Origin: Bacteroidaceae bacterium
GTDB taxonomy: Bacteria > Bacteroidota > Bacteroidia > Bacteroidales > Barnesiellaceae_A
Direction: 5' to 3'
DNA: 34,261 nt
Assembly: GCA_017532725.1 (NCBI GenBank)
Contig: JAFXIZ010000052.1
Coordinates: 1 to 34,261 of the forward strand
The translations under genes were made by a program, and so were the position numbers. This document shows positions 33,051 through 34,261 of the stretch, piece by piece; the first letter of the stretch is position 1; the number at the start of each line of letters is the position of its first letter. Below the pieces are notes generated by a model. That model had not been told where the DNA came from. It worked only from the letters and a program-made list of their open reading frames with translations, and did not search any database.

Positions 33051-33707
33051 ATGAACAGACGCACCACACTCATTGCCTTATTAGTAACCATCTGTAGCAC
33101 GACAATAACACAATATGCCGTCGGGCAGGAGCGATGGATAGACAAACTATTCAAGAAGTCATCGACCGAAACTACAGCAGAGGAGCATCCCGAACTGCCC
33201 GAACTTACCGTCGATGAGAATCTGCTCATACCCGAACTTACCGACAAGCAGGCTACCCAAGCACGCAAGTTACAAAAGAAAGAAGCCGACCGACTACAAG
33301 ACAACAAACTAAATGTTGAACTTATACGCGATAACGAGGTAATAAAGGTTACAATACCAGCCTCGCAACTATTTGCCCCCAACACGACTAAGTTGCTCGA
33401 CTCGTCGGACAAGGTACTGCGCGCCCTATTGCCTTGCCTGCGCACCCCCGACTACTACCACATACTGCTGGTTATGCACAGCGACAATACCGGCAATGAG
33501 GAGTATAACTATGCACTCACTACCGAGCGTGTATTTGCCATATACGATTGGTTTGAGGGCAATGGAGGCTGTGTAGAGTACGTTGTACCCTACGCTGCCG
33601 GCAGTTTCGAGCCTACCAAGCCCAACAACACAGTAACCGGCAGAAACGCCAACCGTCGCTTGGAGGTGTACATAATCCCTGCCGAAGCAATGTTTGCAAA
33701 GAAATAA
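33051..33707 (+). CDS. OmpA-like C-terminal domain protein, secreted
   Basis: 218 residues with an N-terminal hydrophobic signal (about 7-25, ends YAVGQ). After a Glu/Thr/Pro-rich segment and a short helical stretch, residues about 90-213 resemble the OmpA C-terminal peptidoglycan-binding fold: IPASQLFAPNTTKLLDSSDK, MHSDNTGNEEYNYALTTERV (D145) and TGRNANRRLEVYIIP (R202, R203). These Asp and Arg residues correspond to those that hold diaminopimelate in the family. It lacks a beta-barrel or lipobox, so it would be a soluble periplasmic peptidoglycan-binding protein or be anchored by an uncleaved signal. Confidence 0.82.
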   Translation: MNRRTTLIALLVTICSTTITQYAVGQERWIDKLFKKSSTETTAEEHPELPELTVDENLLIPELTDKQATQARKLQKKEADRLQDNKLNVELIRDNEVIKVTIPASQLFAPNTTKLLDSSDKVLRALLPCLRTPDYYHILLVMHSDNTGNEEYNYALTTERVFAIYDWFEGNGGCVEYVVPYAAGSFEPTKPNNTVTGRNANRRLEVYIIPAEAMFAKK

Positions 33708-33731
33708 CTGCTATAACACATCTACTAATAG

Positions 33732-33764
33732 AGCAAGAGGCATTGTTGCTTCTTGCTTTGTTTA
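33732..33764 (+). terminator. Intrinsic terminator after the OmpA-like gene
   Basis: AGCAAGAGGCA (33732-33742) pairs with TGCTTCTTGCT (33747-33757) with one G-T wobble, a TTGT loop and the tail TTGTTTA. Confidence 0.75.
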
Positions 33765-33813
33765 TATTATAACGCTAACTACCAACAGGAATAGCGATAT
33801 TAACATTAATTAA

Positions 33814-33842
33814 GGGGGGTAAGATAAATTTGTATATTTTTG
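33814..33842 (+). promoter_or_regulatory. G-tract promoter of the second DVVYLKNG-type gene
   Basis: GGGGGGTAAG at 33814-33823 and TATTTTTG at 33835-33842 repeat the layout seen at 5369-5399, again with no TTTG at -33. The leader is about 20 nt. Confidence 0.5.
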
Positions 33843-33868
33843 CCAATGGAATGCTAATAATATAAATT

Positions 33869-34261
33869 ATGAAGAAAAAACTAACACTACTATTAGGAAT
33901 ATTAAGTTTTATTGGTTATGCAACAGCACAGGACGTTATATACCTTAAAAGTGGTTGTATAATAAAAGGTAATATTAATGAAATCATTCCAACAGAAAAA
34001 ATTTCCATTGTCACATTAGATAATAAGTTATTAGAATACGATATTAACGATATTGAAAGAATTATCAATGAAAATAGAAAAGAAAATAATGATACTATAG
34101 CAAGCCTATCGCCTTATACCGAATACATAAAGGATAAGGGTCTAAAGAAATCTGTTAAGAGAATTGCAAAAACAGAAACAGATAAAACAGATAAAACACA
34201 AAAAACAAAGAAAAAATTTGGAGCAATAATTACATTATCGCCTTACAAGATTTATTTTTTA
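33869..34261 (+). CDS. DVVYLKNG-type secreted protein, 3' end outside the window
   Basis: 131 codons are open to the window end, starting ATG 33869. A signal peptide (MKKKLTLLLGILSFIGYATA) is followed by QDVIYLKSGCIIKGNINEII and the LDNKLLEYDINDIERI block. About half of the first 46 mature-end residues equal those of the 5458 protein, so the two are paralogues. Then comes a Lys/Thr-rich charged region (with TDKTDKTQKTKKK), and FGAIITLSPYKIYFL may be the start of a barrel domain. The coding sequence is more AT-rich than most of the window. The function is unknown, as for its paralogue. Confidence 0.8.
   Translation, partial: MKKKLTLLLGILSFIGYATAQDVIYLKSGCIIKGNINEIIPTEKISIVTLDNKLLEYDINDIERIINENRKENNDTIASLSPYTEYIKDKGLKKSVKRIAKTETDKTDKTQKTKKKFGAIITLSPYKIYFL

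Overview
The window looks like a chromosomal segment of a Bacteroidales bacterium (phylum Bacteroidota; family not resolved). The evidence is the promoter style (TTTG, then 19-21 bp, then TAnnTTTG), the scarcity of Shine-Dalgarno sites, and phylum-typical families: a Porin_10-like porin, an outer-membrane beta-barrel receptor with a carboxypeptidase-regulatory-like N-terminus, DVVYLKNG-type secreted proteins, a T9SS-like C-terminal sorting domain, and the gene order rseC-rnfBCDGEA. No tRNA, rRNA, CRISPR array, IS element or phage gene was seen.

Layout. Positions 1-686 (minus) hold a secreted alpha/beta hydrolase broken by two one-base deletions and cut by the window edge. Positions 886-3354 encode an OmpR/PhoB-type response regulator and its sensor kinase. 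An AMP-forming acyl-CoA ligase (3605-5248) stands alone between its own promoter and terminator. Positions 5458-9439 form a four-gene envelope operon: a DVVYLKNG/beta-barrel protein, an LPP20-like lipoprotein, a second LPP20/FlgT-like secreted protein, and a CsgG-like domain fused to an FGE/SUMF1 fold. Next come xanthine phosphoribosyltransferase (9573-10142), a porin and a solute-binding protein, which run into rseC and the full six-gene Rnf complex (13158-18718).

Positions 18915-21633 encode a four-subunit 2-oxoacid:ferredoxin oxidoreductase. A 1036-residue multidomain secreted protein with a probable T9SS sorting domain follows, then an NhaD Na+/H+ antiporter. Together the oxidoreductase (makes reduced ferredoxin), Rnf (ferredoxin:NAD+ oxidoreductase coupled to ion export) and NhaD (Na+/H+ exchange) suggest a ferredoxin- and ion-gradient-based energy block.

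A five-gene minus-strand operon (32488-26943) encodes an ABC ATPase, a membrane permease, a YtrA-type GntR regulator, a repetitive envelope-anchored protein and an outer-membrane beta-barrel receptor. Its promoter overlaps an AGTGTA/TACACT inverted repeat that fits autoregulation. The right end carries an acidic small protein, an OmpA-like protein, and the start of a second DVVYLKNG-type gene. That gene's promoter shares an unusual G-tract with the promoter of the 5458 operon.

Best candidates for something undescribed are the 5458-9439 LPP20/CsgG/FGE cluster, the G-tract promoter pair linking it to the 33869 gene, and the operator-controlled ABC/receptor operon.
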